This document shows, piece after piece, positions 43,889-55,666 of a DNA stretch of 64,000 bases (position 1 is its first letter; each line of letters opens with the position of its first letter). The notes under the pieces are model-generated. The model was not told where the DNA came from. It saw only the letters and a list, made by a program, of their open reading frames with translations, and searched no databases. The translations under genes were made by a program, and so were the position numbers. Source of the DNA: Gammaproteobacteria bacterium (GTDB taxonomy: Bacteria > Pseudomonadota > Gammaproteobacteria > Steroidobacterales > Steroidobacteraceae); contig JANXYK010000064.1 in assembly GCA_025350055.1 (NCBI GenBank), forward strand, positions 62,001 through 126,000, in the 5' to 3' direction.

Positions 43889-44905
43889 GTGAGTTTGCCG
43901 CAAGCCAATCTGAAACCCCTCGCCAGTAGGGCGGTCGTGCGTGCAGGCGTGCTGCCACTGCCCGAACCCTTCGCGCTGCAATTCGGCGGGCAGCTCGAGC
44001 AGCCACGCCTGGCGTGGCGACTGCAGGGCGATGCCCGCTTGCCGATCGTGCTGGTGATTGGCGGTATCTCCGCGCACCGGCGCATCGTCGATGACGGCGA
44101 GCCCGGCACGGGTTGGTGGAACGAAATCAGCGGCCCCGGACGCGCGCTCGATACGACGCGCTGCTGCGTGCTCGGCATCGACTACCTGGGTGGTGCGGGC
44201 GAATCGAGTGGTCCGCCCGCTGGCGAGCCGCCGGCCAGTATCTCGAGCTACGACCAGGCGGAAGCGGTGCGCCTGCTGCTCGATCACCTGGGTATTGCGC
44301 GCCTGCCTTCGATTCTCGGCTCTTCCTACGGTGGCATGGTGGCGCTGGCCTTTGGCGAGCGCTATCCGCAGCGCGTCGGCAGGCTGCTGGTGATCAGTGC
44401 CGCGGATCGTCCGCATCCGATGGCCACGGCCTGGCGCAGCGTGCAGCGACGCACGCTGCGCTTCGCCGTGCAGCAGGACTGCGCGACCCAGGGTCTCGAG
44501 CTCGCGCGCGCGCTGGCGATGACCACCTATCGGAGCCCCGAGGAGTTCGTGGCGCGCTTTGATGCGCCGGCGGCGCGCGTCGATGGTCGCTTCGTATTCC
44601 CGGTCGAGAATTACCTGTTTGCGCGCGGCCGCGACTATGCGGCGCGCTATCGCGCCCAGAATTTCCTGTGCCTGTCTGAATCCATCGACCTGCACCGCGT
44701 CGATGCCAGCCGCATCAACGTGCCGACCACGGTGATCGGCGTGCGCGAGGACCGCCTGGTACCGATAGAAGACGTGCGCGCACTGGCGGCGCGACTGCCG
44801 GATGCGCGCCTGCATGAAATTTCGTCACCGCATGGCCACGACGCCTTCCTCAAGGAACCTGGCCAGCTGCGCCCGACCTTTGGTTGCATTTATGGAGACT
44901 GCTAA
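43889..44905 (+). CDS. metX: Homoserine O-acyltransferase, MetX family
   Basis: A 338-residue alpha/beta hydrolase-fold acyltransferase activating homoserine for methionine synthesis. The nucleophile elbow is GSSYGGM (Ser146), with Asp in GVREDRLVP and His in SPHGHDAF completing the triad. GTG 43889 is chosen: ACGGAG precedes it, and an in-frame ATG at 43781 lies inside the riboswitch P1 helix. MetX proteins of this lineage may use acetyl-CoA or succinyl-CoA, and some act on serine, so the acyl donor is left open. Its stop abuts the metB start, so both are under the SAM riboswitch. Confidence 0.85.
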   Translation: MSLPQANLKPLASRAVVRAGVLPLPEPFALQFGGQLEQPRLAWRLQGDARLPIVLVIGGISAHRRIVDDGEPGTGWWNEISGPGRALDTTRCCVLGIDYLGGAGESSGPPAGEPPASISSYDQAEAVRLLLDHLGIARLPSILGSSYGGMVALAFGERYPQRVGRLLVISAADRPHPMATAWRSVQRRTLRFAVQQDCATQGLELARALAMTTYRSPEEFVARFDAPAARVDGRFVFPVENYLFARGRDYAARYRAQNFLCLSESIDLHRVDASRINVPTTVIGVREDRLVPIEDVRALAARLPDARLHEISSPHGHDAFLKEPGQLRPTFGCIYGDC

Positions 44906-46078
44906 GTGAGTGACGGTCCAGAACACAAAGCCGAGCCGATGACCCGCGTCGTGCGTGCCGGACTCGAGAATGACGATGTCACCGGCGCCGTCGTGCCGCC
45001 CATACACCTGAGCTCGACCTATGCATTCCGTGGTCTGGGCGACAAGCGCGCCTACGACTACTCGCGCAGTGGCAATCCGACCCGCGATCTGCTCTGCCAC
45101 GCGCTCGCCGATCTGGAGGAGGGTGCTGGTGGCGTGGTCACGGGCTCTGGCATGGGTGCCATCACGCTGGTCGGTCACCTGCTACCGGTGGGCGCGCGCG
45201 TTATCGTGCCGCATGACTGTTATGGCGGCAGTTACCGGTTGTTTTCTGCCTGGCATCGCACGGGCCGCCTCGCGGTCGAGTTCATCGATTTTGGCAATAC
45301 CGCAGTACTCGAGGCCGCGCTGGCCAAGCCCGCCGCGCTGGTGTGGATCGAAACGCCGAGCAATCCCTTGCTGCGCATCACCGACATGGCCGCGGTGGCG
45401 GAGCGCGCCCATCGTGCTGGCGCGCTGGCCGCGGTGGACAACACCTTCCTGTCGCCGGCCTGGCAACTGCCGCTGAAGCACGGCGCGGACATCGTCGTTC
45501 ACTCCACTACCAAGTACATCAACGGCCACAGCGACGTGGTGGGTGGTGCCGTCATCTCGAAGACCAAAGAGTTGCACGAGCAGCTGGCCTGGTGGGCGAA
45601 TGCGCTCGGCTTGACTGGCGCGGCTTTCGACAGCTTCCTGACGCTGCGCGGACTGCGCACGCTCCATGCGCGACTCGCGATCCATGGCAGCAACGCACAG
45701 CAGCTGGCCGAGTGGCTCGCCAAGCAGAGCACCGTGGCGCGTGTGTACTACCCGGGGCTGCCGACGCATCCGGGCCATGAGATTGCGCGGCGGCAACAGA
45801 GCGGCTTTGGGGCGATCATCACTGTCGAATTGAAGGGCGGCACTGCGGCCGTGCGTCAGTTCGTCAACGGACTGCAGTATTTTTCGCTGGCCGAGTCGCT
45901 CGGTGGCGTGGAGAGCCTGGTCGCGCACCCCGCCACCATGACCCACGCGGCGATGGACGAAGCCTCGCGACGCGCAGCAGGCCTGGTCGATGGCCTGCTG
46001 CGTTTGTCGGTAGGTATCGAGGGATTCTCGGATCTGCGCGCGGACTTGGCCGCAGGTCTCGCGCGCATTACCCGCTAG
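44906..46078 (+). CDS. metB: Cystathionine gamma-synthase (Cys/Met metabolism PLP enzyme)
   Basis: A 390-residue Cys/Met-metabolism PLP enzyme. The PLP lysine is in VVHSTTKYINGHSDVVGG, preceded by ETPSNPLL and VDNTFLSPAWQLPL. YDYSRSGNPTRDLL at the N-terminus is the substrate-side signature. Starts at GTG directly after the metX stop. With metX upstream under a SAM riboswitch, joining acylhomoserine to cysteine is most likely; O-acylhomoserine sulfhydrylase or cystathionine lyase activity cannot be excluded by sequence. Confidence 0.85.
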   Translation: MSDGPEHKAEPMTRVVRAGLENDDVTGAVVPPIHLSSTYAFRGLGDKRAYDYSRSGNPTRDLLCHALADLEEGAGGVVTGSGMGAITLVGHLLPVGARVIVPHDCYGGSYRLFSAWHRTGRLAVEFIDFGNTAVLEAALAKPAALVWIETPSNPLLRITDMAAVAERAHRAGALAAVDNTFLSPAWQLPLKHGADIVVHSTTKYINGHSDVVGGAVISKTKELHEQLAWWANALGLTGAAFDSFLTLRGLRTLHARLAIHGSNAQQLAEWLAKQSTVARVYYPGLPTHPGHEIARRQQSGFGAIITVELKGGTAAVRQFVNGLQYFSLAESLGGVESLVAHPATMTHAAMDEASRRAAGLVDGLLRLSVGIEGFSDLRADLAAGLARITR

Positions 46079-46089
46079 TCGTCGCGTTC

Positions 46090-46668
46090 TCAGGCGGCCA
46101 GTACGCCCTTGGCTTTCGCCGTGTGCGTGGCGATCGCATCCATCAGCGGCGGCGACAGGCAGTCGTAGGGCTCGAGCTTCAGCTCCTTGAGGCGTGCGCG
46201 CACGCCGGCCAACTGCTCGGGCTTGGCTGCGCCCGCTTCGATGATCGAGGAGACGAAGGCCGCGAATTCAGGCGCTGCCCAGCCCTTGTCCTTCGAGAGC
46301 TCGACATGCACGAAGTCGAGGCCATGGAAAGGATGCGCCTTGTTCTCGATGCGCCCATACATGTGCACGCCGCAGCCGTTGCAGGCATGGCGCTGGATCG
46401 TAGCCGCGGCATCGACCACCTTTAGCTTGTTGGCATTGGCCGTGACCTTGAGGTTGTCGCGCGAAACTACCGCGACCACCGAGAACTTCGCGCCCTTGGG
46501 CTTCCAGCACTTGGTGCAGCCGCAAGCGTGGTTGTGCGCCACGTTGCCCGTGATCGTCACGGTGACCGGATCCTTGGAGCAGTGGCACTCAAGCGTGCCG
46601 CCGCCAAAACTCGCCGAGCCTGGCGCCACGCCATTGTCTACCGACGGATGGATGGACACAGCACTCAT
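46090..46668 (-). CDS. gfa: S-(hydroxymethyl)glutathione synthase (glutathione-dependent formaldehyde-activating enzyme)
   Basis: Gfa, 192 residues, promotes condensation of formaldehyde with glutathione. The zinc-binding Cys pattern of the GFA fold is visible: [29 protein letters not shown] and [12 protein letters not shown]. Start ATG 46668; longer in-frame starts lie within frmA. It follows frmA by 23 bases on the same strand, forming a formaldehyde-detoxification pair. Confidence 0.92.
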   Translation of the reverse strand: MSAVSIHPSVDNGVAPGSASFGGGTLECHCSKDPVTVTITGNVAHNHACGCTKCWKPKGAKFSVVAVVSRDNLKVTANANKLKVVDAAATIQRHACNGCGVHMYGRIENKAHPFHGLDFVHVELSKDKGWAAPEFAAFVSSIIEAGAAKPEQLAGVRARLKELKLEPYDCLSPPLMDAIATHTAKAKGVLAA

Positions 46669-46691
46669 GGGAACCCCCTGGTTGTAGTGAA

Positions 46692-47801
46692 TCAGTAAGT
46701 GACGACGCTGCGGATCGATTCGCCAGCGTGCATCAGGTCGAAGGCAGAGTTGATTTTCTCGAGCGGCATCACGTGCGTGATCAGCGGATCGATGGCGATC
46801 TTGCCATCCATGTACCAGTCGACGATCTTTGGCACATCGGTACGGCCGCGTGCGCCGCCAAAGGCCGTGCCTTTCCACACGCGCCCGGTGACCAGCTGGA
46901 AGGGGCGGGTGGCGATCTCCTGCCCGGACCCGGCGACACCAATAATAATCGATTCGCCCCAGCCGCGATGCGTGCATTCCAGCGCCTGGCGCATCAGCTT
47001 CACATTGCCGACGCACTCGAAACTGTAGTCGGCACCACCATCGGTGAGCGCGACCAGATGCGCCACCAGGTCACCCTCGACTTCCCTCGGGTTCACGAAA
47101 TGCGTCATGCCGAATTTCTCGGCCAGCGCCTTGCGCTTCGGATTCAGATCTACGCCGATGATCTTGTTGGCGCCCACCAGGCGCGCACCCTGGATCACAT
47201 TCAGGCCGATGCCGCCCAGGCCAAACACCACCACATTGGCGCCCGCCTCGACCTTGGCAGTGTTGATGACCGCACCGATGCCGGTGGTCACGCCGCAGCC
47301 GATGTAGCACACCTTGTCGAAAGGCGCGTCCTCACGGATCTTCGCCACTGCAATTTCGGGTAGCACGGTGTAGTTCGAGAAGGTTGAGCAGCCCATGTAG
47401 TGGTGCACCTTCTCACCGCCGATGGAGAAGCGGCTGGTGCCATCGGGCATCACGCCTTTGCCCTGCGTGGCACGGATCGCCGTGCACAGGTTGGTCTTGT
47501 GCGAGGTGCAGCTCTTGCACTCACGGCACTCGGGCGTGTAGAGCGGGATCACGTGATCGCCCTTCTTCACCGAGCGCACGCCCGGCCCGACATCGACGAC
47601 GACGCCCGCACCCTCGTGGCCGAACACCACCGGGAACAGGCCCTCGGGGTCGGCGCCGGAGCGCGTGAATTCATCGGTGTGGCACACGCCGGTGGCCTTG
47701 AGTTCAATCAGCACTTCGCCGGCCTTTGGGCCTTCGAGGTCGAGCGTCACGATTTCCAATGGCTTGCCCGCAGCATAGGCGATGGCGGCTTTGGTCTTCA
47801 T
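46692..47801 (-). CDS. frmA: S-(hydroxymethyl)glutathione dehydrogenase (class III alcohol dehydrogenase)
   Basis: FrmA/AdhC, 369 residues, NAD-dependent and zinc-containing, oxidises S-hydroxymethylglutathione. Catalytic zinc Cys in [16 protein letters not shown], structural zinc Cys cluster [15 protein letters not shown], and nucleotide fold [16 protein letters not shown] are all in place. [15 protein letters not shown] is characteristic of class III. First gene of frmA-gfa. It diverges from the flavin monooxygenase gene with a 119-base gap. Confidence 0.95.
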   Translation of the reverse strand: MKTKAAIAYAAGKPLEIVTLDLEGPKAGEVLIELKATGVCHTDEFTRSGADPEGLFPVVFGHEGAGVVVDVGPGVRSVKKGDHVIPLYTPECRECKSCTSHKTNLCTAIRATQGKGVMPDGTSRFSIGGEKVHHYMGCSTFSNYTVLPEIAVAKIREDAPFDKVCYIGCGVTTGIGAVINTAKVEAGANVVVFGLGGIGLNVIQGARLVGANKIIGVDLNPKRKALAEKFGMTHFVNPREVEGDLVAHLVALTDGGADYSFECVGNVKLMRQALECTHRGWGESIIIGVAGSGQEIATRPFQLVTGRVWKGTAFGGARGRTDVPKIVDWYMDGKIAIDPLITHVMPLEKINSAFDLMHAGESIRSVVTY

Positions 47802-47920
47802 CGATGAGGTCCTGGTTTGCGAGCGCTTGTGTTTGCATCAAGACTACCACAGCACTTGCGCGGCGCGCGGCGGATATGCGCCAATGCGCGCACGCGACAA
47901 TACCCTGCGCTGAGGAAGTC

Positions 47921-49435
47921 ATGAACAACCAATCGCGACTCGATGTGGGCGCCGCCAGCACCGGGGCCAGGCGCGGTGCGCAGCTGTTGGCGCAATTGAC
48001 GCAGCGCCCGCCCGCAATCTGGTACCAGGGCCAGGCAGTGACCGATGTGACGAAGCATCCGGCGTTGCGTGCTGGCGCGCGGTCGCTCGCGGCACTCTAT
48101 GACCTGCAGTGGCAGCAGCCCGAAGTGAGCCTGTTTAGTTCGCCCACCAGCGGCAAGCCGGTGGCGCGTTCATTCATGTTGCCGAAGACCCAGGAGGAGC
48201 TGCGCTCGATCACCGCTGCGATGCAGGTCTGGCAGAACTACACCCACGGCATGATGGGGCGTGCGCCCGATTACCTCAACCGCGCGATCAGTGCGTACGC
48301 GGCGGGCGCACCGTTCCTGGCCGGCGCCGATCCGCAATTCGGCCGCAATGCCGTGCGCTATCACCAGTACGTGCGCGAAAACGACCTGTGCCTCACCCAC
48401 ACGCTGGCAGCACCGCAGGCGAATCGCGGTGTCAGTGTCTCGCACCAGGCCGATCCTTTTCTTGCCGCACGCATCAAGGAAGAAAATGACGCTGGCCTGG
48501 TGATCCGCGGCGCGCGCATGCTGGCGACGCTCCCGATTGCCGATGAGATCATGGTGTTTCCGTCTACGCTCCTCAAAGCCACTGACGAAGACGCACCCTA
48601 CGCCTTTGCTTTCTCGATCGCCGCCAGCACGCCGGGCCTGCGTTTCATCTGCCGTGAGAGCTTTGACTACGGACGCTCGCATTTCGACCACCCGCTGGGT
48701 TCGCGTTTCGAGGAGATGGACGCGGTCGTGGTGTTCGATGATGTGCAGGTGCCGTGGGAGAACGTGTTCCTGCATCGCGATGTGAATCGCTGCAACCAGG
48801 CCTATGCGCGCACCGGGGCCGTGGTGCACATGACGCACCAGGTCATCGTGAAGAACATCGCCAAGAGCGAATTCCTGCTCGGGCTTGCGCACCTGATGAT
48901 CGACACCATCGGCATCGAGGGCTTCCAGCATGTGCACGAGAAGCTCGCCGAGCTGTGGGTGAATCTCGAGACCATGAAGGCCTGCCTGCGCGCCGCCGAA
49001 GCCGATGCCGCGCTCGACGAGTGGGGCGTGATACGTCCGGCCTGGAATCCGCTCGATGCCGCTCGCAACCTGTTCCCGCGCCTGTATCCGCGCATGGTGG
49101 AGATCATCCAGCAGCTGGGCGCCGGCGGCCTGATGGCAACGCCCACCGAAGCCGATCTGAAGGGTCCGCTGGCCGAAGATATCCGCCGCTACTACCAGGC
49201 GGCGCGTGCCGAGGCCTTCGAGCGCGTGCCCATCTTCAGGCTGGCCTGGGATGTGGCGCTCTCGGCCTTCGGTTCCCGTCAGGTGCTGTATGAGCGCTTC
49301 TTCTTCGGCGATCCGGTGCGCATGGCCGGCGCGCTGACGGCCAGTCACAACTCAGAGATGCAACGCCATGCCGAGATGGTGCGCGCCTTCGTGAAGCAGG
49401 GGCGCGATGAGGCTTTTGCCGGGGCAGCGGGCTGA
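47921..49435 (+). CDS. FADH2-dependent monooxygenase, 4-hydroxyphenylacetate 3-hydroxylase (HpaB) family
   Basis: A 504-residue flavin-dependent (group D) monooxygenase of the HpaB family, which hydroxylates phenolic compounds with reduced flavin from a partner reductase. Typical stretches: RAPDYLNRAISAYAAG, THTLAAPQANRG, LVIRGARMLATLPIADEI, DDVQVPWENVFLHRD and LGAGGLMATP. ATG 47921 is preceded by TGAGGAAG. The flavin reductase follows with no gap. The substrate cannot be fixed by sequence: 4-hydroxyphenylacetate is one option, and other phenols are equally possible. Confidence 0.85.
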   Translation: MNNQSRLDVGAASTGARRGAQLLAQLTQRPPAIWYQGQAVTDVTKHPALRAGARSLAALYDLQWQQPEVSLFSSPTSGKPVARSFMLPKTQEELRSITAAMQVWQNYTHGMMGRAPDYLNRAISAYAAGAPFLAGADPQFGRNAVRYHQYVRENDLCLTHTLAAPQANRGVSVSHQADPFLAARIKEENDAGLVIRGARMLATLPIADEIMVFPSTLLKATDEDAPYAFAFSIAASTPGLRFICRESFDYGRSHFDHPLGSRFEEMDAVVVFDDVQVPWENVFLHRDVNRCNQAYARTGAVVHMTHQVIVKNIAKSEFLLGLAHLMIDTIGIEGFQHVHEKLAELWVNLETMKACLRAAEADAALDEWGVIRPAWNPLDAARNLFPRLYPRMVEIIQQLGAGGLMATPTEADLKGPLAEDIRRYYQAARAEAFERVPIFRLAWDVALSAFGSRQVLYERFFFGDPVRMAGALTASHNSEMQRHAEMVRAFVKQGRDEAFAGAAG

Positions 49436-49987
49436 ATGACCCATACCCGCCAGTTTCGCGACACCATCGGATTGTTCACCACCGGAGTCGCTATTGTCGC
49501 TGTGCACGATGGTGATGAAGTGCATGCGATGACGGCCAATGCCGTGTGCTCATTGTCGCTCGAGCCGATGCTGCTGCTGTTCTGCCCGGCCAAGCGCGCA
49601 CGCCTGTCGCAGTACCTCGCGGTGGGCATGGCCTTCACCATCAACGTGCTGCGGGCCGAGCAGCAGGCAATCTCCAATTTCTTTGCCGGCAACTGGCAGC
49701 AAGGTGCGCCGCCACCATTCCGCTTCGTCGCGATGGGCGATGCGCCACGGCTTGAGGGTAGTCTCGCGTCCCTCGGTTGCAAGGTGCAGAGCATCGCCGA
49801 TAGCGGCGATCACTGGTTGGTGGTCGGCGAGGTCCTGGAACTCAAGCAGGGCATCGCGCCCCACGAGCCCTTACTCTTCTATAAAGGCGGCTATCGGGAG
49901 CTGCAGCAAGGCACGGCGGTGGCGGCACCGGATCTCGCCCGAGTGACCGACGAGCCTACGCACATCTATTTCGATTCGCATTCCTGA
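49436..49987 (+). CDS. Flavin reductase, HpaC-like
   Basis: A 183-residue flavin:NAD(P)H reductase of the HpaC/split-barrel family, supplying FADH2 to the adjacent monooxygenase. It begins QFRDTIGLFTTGVAIVAV and has MTANAVCSLSLEPMLLLF (flavin-binding) and FTINVLRAEQQAISNFFAG. Its ATG directly follows the monooxygenase TGA, so the two are translationally coupled. Convergent with leuB. Confidence 0.88.
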   Translation: MTHTRQFRDTIGLFTTGVAIVAVHDGDEVHAMTANAVCSLSLEPMLLLFCPAKRARLSQYLAVGMAFTINVLRAEQQAISNFFAGNWQQGAPPPFRFVAMGDAPRLEGSLASLGCKVQSIADSGDHWLVVGEVLELKQGIAPHEPLLFYKGGYRELQQGTAVAAPDLARVTDEPTHIYFDSHS

Positions 49988-50008
49988 AGGCCGTGCTGGC
50001 GGTAACGT

Positions 50009-51073
50009 TCAGGCACCCAGCTGCCCGAGGACAGCCGCGCCGGCTTCGCGCGTGCTGGCGGCGCGCTCACCATGCGCGGCGAGATCTGGGGTGCGCAGCC
50101 CCGCGGCGATCACGGCCGACACGGCGGCCTCCACGGCCAGCGCTTCAGCTTCCAGTCCCAGCGAATGGCGCAGCAGCAGCGCGGTGCTCAGTATCGCGCC
50201 GAAAGGATTGGCTACGCCCTTGCCTGCGATGTCGGGCGCCGAACCGTGGATGGGTTCGTAGAGTCCGCGCCGGCCGTCGCCCAGCGAGGCCGAGGGCAGC
50301 AATCCCAGTGAGCCCGCCAGCATCGAGGCTTCATCGGTGAGGATATCGCCGAACATGTTCTCGGTGACGGCCACATCGAAGTCGCGCGGCCGGCGAATCA
50401 AGTGCATCGCGGCCGAATCGACCAGCAGATGCTCGAGTTGCACGTCCGGGAATTCGGCGCGCATCACGCGTTCGGTGACCTCGCGCCATAAACGCGAAGT
50501 CTCCAGTACATTGGCCTTGTCTATCGAGGCCAGCTTGCGCCGTCGCGTGCGTGCCAGGCGTGCCGCGACCCTGACGATGCGCTCCACCTCGGCCACGGTG
50601 TAGCTGCACAGATCGGTGGCCTCGGTACTGCTGCGCGTCTTGGCGCCGAAGTAGATGCCACCGGTGAGCTCGCGCACGAACACGAGATCGACGCCTTCGA
50701 GGATCTCGCGCTTGAGCGTCGAGGCATCGAGCAGCGCTGGATGCACGCTGACGGGCCGCAGGTTGGCGTAGACGCCCAGCTCGCGGCGCAGCCGCAGCAG
50801 CCCCTGCTCGGGTCGCACCGGCGCGGTGGGCGCCGACCATTTCGGGCCGCCGATCGCGCCCAGCAATACGGCATCCGCGGCGAGGCACAGCTCGAGCGTG
50901 GCCTGGGGCAGGGGATCACCACACTGATCGATGGCGATGCCGCCGAAGGCGGCCTCCGGCAGCTCGAATTCATGGCCGTGACGCTGTGCCACGGCGCGCA
51001 ACACGCCAACGGCCTCGGCGGTGACCTCAGGGCCTATGCCATCGCCAGCAATGACCGCGATGCGCGCCTTCAT
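50009..51073 (-). CDS. leuB: 3-isopropylmalate dehydrogenase
   Basis: LeuB, 354 residues, NAD-dependent beta-decarboxylating dehydrogenase in leucine synthesis. Motifs: [42 protein letters not shown], the substrate Arg/Tyr/Lys residues, and [20 protein letters not shown]. Its start overlaps the leuD stop (ATGA). It is the last gene of the branched-chain operon. Confidence 0.95.
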   Translation of the reverse strand: MKARIAVIAGDGIGPEVTAEAVGVLRAVAQRHGHEFELPEAAFGGIAIDQCGDPLPQATLELCLAADAVLLGAIGGPKWSAPTAPVRPEQGLLRLRRELGVYANLRPVSVHPALLDASTLKREILEGVDLVFVRELTGGIYFGAKTRSSTEATDLCSYTVAEVERIVRVAARLARTRRRKLASIDKANVLETSRLWREVTERVMRAEFPDVQLEHLLVDSAAMHLIRRPRDFDVAVTENMFGDILTDEASMLAGSLGLLPSASLGDGRRGLYEPIHGSAPDIAGKGVANPFGAILSTALLLRHSLGLEAEALAVEAAVSAVIAAGLRTPDLAAHGERAASTREAGAAVLGQLGA

Positions 51074-51657
51074 GCCGGCCGCAGGCCATGCGCCGCTTCA
51101 TAGCGGGCGATCGCCGGCGACTGCTGCAGCAGGTGGCCCAGCTGGTCGACGCCATTGAGCAGGCAGTAGCGCGCGAAGCGCTCGATCTGGAAACTGGTGG
51201 TGCGGCCTTCCGGCATCGTGACCAGGTTGCGCTCGAGGTCGATCTGCACCGGTGCGCCGGGATGATCCAGCAACCATTGTGCGTTGGCCTCGTCGACCAC
51301 GATCGGCAACAGGCCATTTTTCAGCGAATTGCTGCGAAAGATATCGGCAATCTCGGTGCTGATCACCGCGCGGAAGCCGTAGTCGAGCAGTGCCCAGGGC
51401 GCATGCTCGCGCGAGGAACCACAACCGAAATTGCGCCCTGCCACCAGCACCTGGCAACCGGCAGCGGCCGGTTGATTGAGCGGAAACTCCGCCTTGGGTT
51501 GACCGGCAGCGTCATAGCGCCAGTCGGAGAACAGTTGCTGACCCAGTCCCGCGCGCACCGTGGTGCGCAGGAACCGTGCCGGAATGATCTGGTCGGTGTC
51601 GATGTTCGTGTAGGGCAGCACCGCGGTGCGGCCCTCGATGATCTTGATCGGTTCCAT
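51070..51657 (-). CDS. leuD: 3-isopropylmalate dehydratase small subunit
   Basis: LeuD, 195 residues, small subunit (swivelling domain) of isopropylmalate isomerase. [13 protein letters not shown] near the N-terminus and [16 protein letters not shown] are the family landmarks. It is four bases after leuC and overlaps leuB. Length matches E. coli LeuD (201). Confidence 0.95.
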   Translation of the reverse strand: MEPIKIIEGRTAVLPYTNIDTDQIIPARFLRTTVRAGLGQQLFSDWRYDAAGQPKAEFPLNQPAAAGCQVLVAGRNFGCGSSREHAPWALLDYGFRAVISTEIADIFRSNSLKNGLLPIVVDEANAQWLLDHPGAPVQIDLERNLVTMPEGRTTSFQIERFARYCLLNGVDQLGHLLQQSPAIARYEAAHGLRPA

Positions 51658-51661
51658 GGTG

Positions 51662-53062
51662 TCAGCCGTTCAACAGTTCGCGCGGATCGGTGACCTTGCC
51701 GCGCACGGCCGAGGCCGCGGCGGTGGCGGGGCTTGCCAGCAGGGTTCGTGAACCCTGTCCCTGGCGGCCCTCGAAATTGCGATTGCTGGTGCTGACCGAA
51801 TACTGGCCAGCGCCCACGTTGTCGCCGTTCATGCCGATGCACATCGAGCAGCCCGACTCGCGCCACTCGCCGCCGGCATCGATGAAGATGCGATCGAGCC
51901 CTTCGGCTTCGGCCGCCTTCTTGACCTGCTGAGAGCCAGGTACGACCAGCAGCTGCACGCCGGGCGCCACCTTGCGCCCACGCAGCAGCATCGCGGCGCT
52001 GCGCAGGTCGGAGAGGCGCCCATTGGTGCAGCTACCGATGAATACCACATTGATGGGCTGCTCGCGGATCGGTGCGCCGGCATGCAGCCCCATGTACTTG
52101 AGCGCCTTGTCGAACACCGGATCGTCGCGCAGCGTCGGAATCGCGCCGCTGATGGGCATCACCATGCCTGGATGCGTGCCGTAAGTGATCATCGGCTCGA
52201 TCGCCGCGCCATCGAGCGTGACTTCGCAATCGAAGCCCGCACCAGCATCGCCAGGGAGCGTGCGCCAGTCGGCAACCGCGCGCTCCCAGGCTGCGCCCTG
52301 CGGCGCGCGCGCGCGACCGCGCAGGAATGTGTAGGTGACCTCGTCGGGCGCAATCAGGCCGGCGCGGGCACCAGCCTCGATCGACATGTTGCACACCGTC
52401 ATGCGCTGGTCCATGTCGAGTGCGCGGATCGCGGCGCCGCGATACTCGAGCACATGACCCGTGCCGCCGTTGACACCAATGCGGCCGATGATCGCCAGGA
52501 TCAGGTCCTTGGCGCTCACGCCCGCAGGCAGTGAGTTCCCGACATTGATCGCGAAGGTCTTGGGTTTGCGCTGCAGCAGGCACTGCGTGGCCAGCACATG
52601 TGCAACCTCGGTGGTACCGATGCCGAAGGCGAGGGCGCCGAACGCCCCATGGGTACTGGTATGGCTGTCACCACACACCGCGGTCTTGCCCGGCTGCGTG
52701 AGTCCGAGTTCAGGGCCGACGATATGCACAATGCCGCGCAGGTCGCTGCGCAGGTTCAGCAGTTCCACGCCGGTGGCGGTGCAGTTGCGCTCGAGTTCCG
52801 CAATCTGCCTGGCCGCCGAATCGATCGTGATTGGCGCGCCGCCGAACACCTGCTCGGTGCGCGTCGGCGTGGAATGATCCATCGTCGCCAGTGTGAGCTC
52901 AGGCCGGCGCACCTTCAGGTTCTGCTCGCGCAGCATTGTGAAGGCCTGGGGCGAGGTCACTTCATGCACCAGGTGCAGGTCGATGTACAACACCGCGGGC
53001 GTATCGACGGTCTCCGGGACGACTTCGTGGCGCTCCCAGATCTTCTGGAACAGGGTCTTCAC
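51662..53062 (-). CDS. leuC: 3-isopropylmalate dehydratase large subunit
   Basis: LeuC, 466 residues, [4Fe-4S] aconitase-family subunit. Cluster-binding Cys residues lie in [14 protein letters not shown] and [32 protein letters not shown] is another family hallmark. GTG 53062 ([15 protein letters not shown]) is chosen because it aligns with known LeuC starts and follows the ilvE stop by five bases. A longer in-frame start reads through ilvE. Confidence 0.95.
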   Translation of the reverse strand: MKTLFQKIWERHEVVPETVDTPAVLYIDLHLVHEVTSPQAFTMLREQNLKVRRPELTLATMDHSTPTRTEQVFGGAPITIDSAARQIAELERNCTATGVELLNLRSDLRGIVHIVGPELGLTQPGKTAVCGDSHTSTHGAFGALAFGIGTTEVAHVLATQCLLQRKPKTFAINVGNSLPAGVSAKDLILAIIGRIGVNGGTGHVLEYRGAAIRALDMDQRMTVCNMSIEAGARAGLIAPDEVTYTFLRGRARAPQGAAWERAVADWRTLPGDAGAGFDCEVTLDGAAIEPMITYGTHPGMVMPISGAIPTLRDDPVFDKALKYMGLHAGAPIREQPINVVFIGSCTNGRLSDLRSAAMLLRGRKVAPGVQLLVVPGSQQVKKAAEAEGLDRIFIDAGGEWRESGCSMCIGMNGDNVGAGQYSVSTSNRNFEGRQGQGSRTLLASPATAAASAVRGKVTDPRELLNG

Positions 53063-53067
53063 GCGCT

Positions 53068-54030
53068 CTAGCTCGCCACAGCCACGCGCGGCTTGGACTG
53101 CATGTCGACGTAGTCGAGCCAGCCCCACTGGTCGGCCGTCTGGCCGTTGAACAGGCCGAAGAAGGCCTTCTGCAGCTGCTCGGTGATCGGGCCGCGCTTG
53201 CCGTTGCCCACGGGAATGCGATCGACCGAACGGATCGGCGTCACTTCGGCAGCGGTGCCGGTGAAGAACAGTTCGTCAGCCAGGTACAGCAGTTCGCGCG
53301 GCACCGAGCATTCGCGCACCTCGAGTTTCGCTTCGCGCGCCAGGCGCATCACGGTGTCACGCGTGATGCCGCCGAGCACTGAATGCGCCAGGCCGGGCGT
53401 CATCAGCACGCCGTCCTTGATGACGAACAGGTTCTCGCCGGCGCCTTCGCTGACCGTGCCATCGACCGCCAGGCCGATGCCCTCGGCGAAGCCCAGTCGT
53501 TTGGCCTCGAGGCTGATCAGCTGGCTCGAGAGGTAATTACCAGCGGCTTTCGCCATCGCGGGCAGCGTATTGGGTGCCATGCGCTGCCAGGAGGACACGC
53601 ACACGTCGACACCCTCGGCCTCGCTCTCGTGCCCCAGATACTTGCCCCATTCCCAGGCGGCGATCGCCACGTCAATCGGCGGTTCGTCCTTCGGCGCCAC
53701 GCCGATCTCGCCATAGCCGCGGAAGGCCACCGGGCGGATGTACGCACCCTTGCCGAGACTGTTGACCGCGATGGTCTCACGACAGGCCGCGCTGATCTGC
53801 TCCGGTGTGAAGGGCATCTGGATGCGATAGATCTTCGCCGAGTCGAACAGGCGGCGCGTGTGATCGGCCAGGCGGAAAATCGCCACGCCGCGCGGTGTCG
53901 CATAGGCACGGATGCCTTCGAACACCGATGAACCGTAGTGCAGCGCGTGGCTCAGCACGTGCACCGTGGCCTTCTCCCACGGAACCAGCTTGCCGTTGAA
54001 CCAGATGTAGGGTGTTGCGGGAATGGGCAT
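53068..54030 (-). CDS. ilvE: Branched-chain amino acid aminotransferase
   Basis: IlvE, 320 residues, class IV PLP aminotransferase for Leu, Ile and Val. It shows [27 protein letters not shown], the PLP Lys in [20 protein letters not shown] (quoted at about 155-174), and [15 protein letters not shown]. It sits between leuA and leuC, so the operon carries its own transaminase. Confidence 0.94.
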   Translation of the reverse strand: MPIPATPYIWFNGKLVPWEKATVHVLSHALHYGSSVFEGIRAYATPRGVAIFRLADHTRRLFDSAKIYRIQMPFTPEQISAACRETIAVNSLGKGAYIRPVAFRGYGEIGVAPKDEPPIDVAIAAWEWGKYLGHESEAEGVDVCVSSWQRMAPNTLPAMAKAAGNYLSSQLISLEAKRLGFAEGIGLAVDGTVSEGAGENLFVIKDGVLMTPGLAHSVLGGITRDTVMRLAREAKLEVRECSVPRELLYLADELFFTGTAAEVTPIRSVDRIPVGNGKRGPITEQLQKAFFGLFNGQTADQWGWLDYVDMQSKPRVAVAS

Positions 54031-54056
54031 GGGAACTCCTCGCTGATCGGTATGGT

Positions 54057-55628
<1,572 letters not shown>

Positions 55629-55666
55629 GGTGGCCTCACTGCGGTTGGATCATTGATGGGCGGCGT

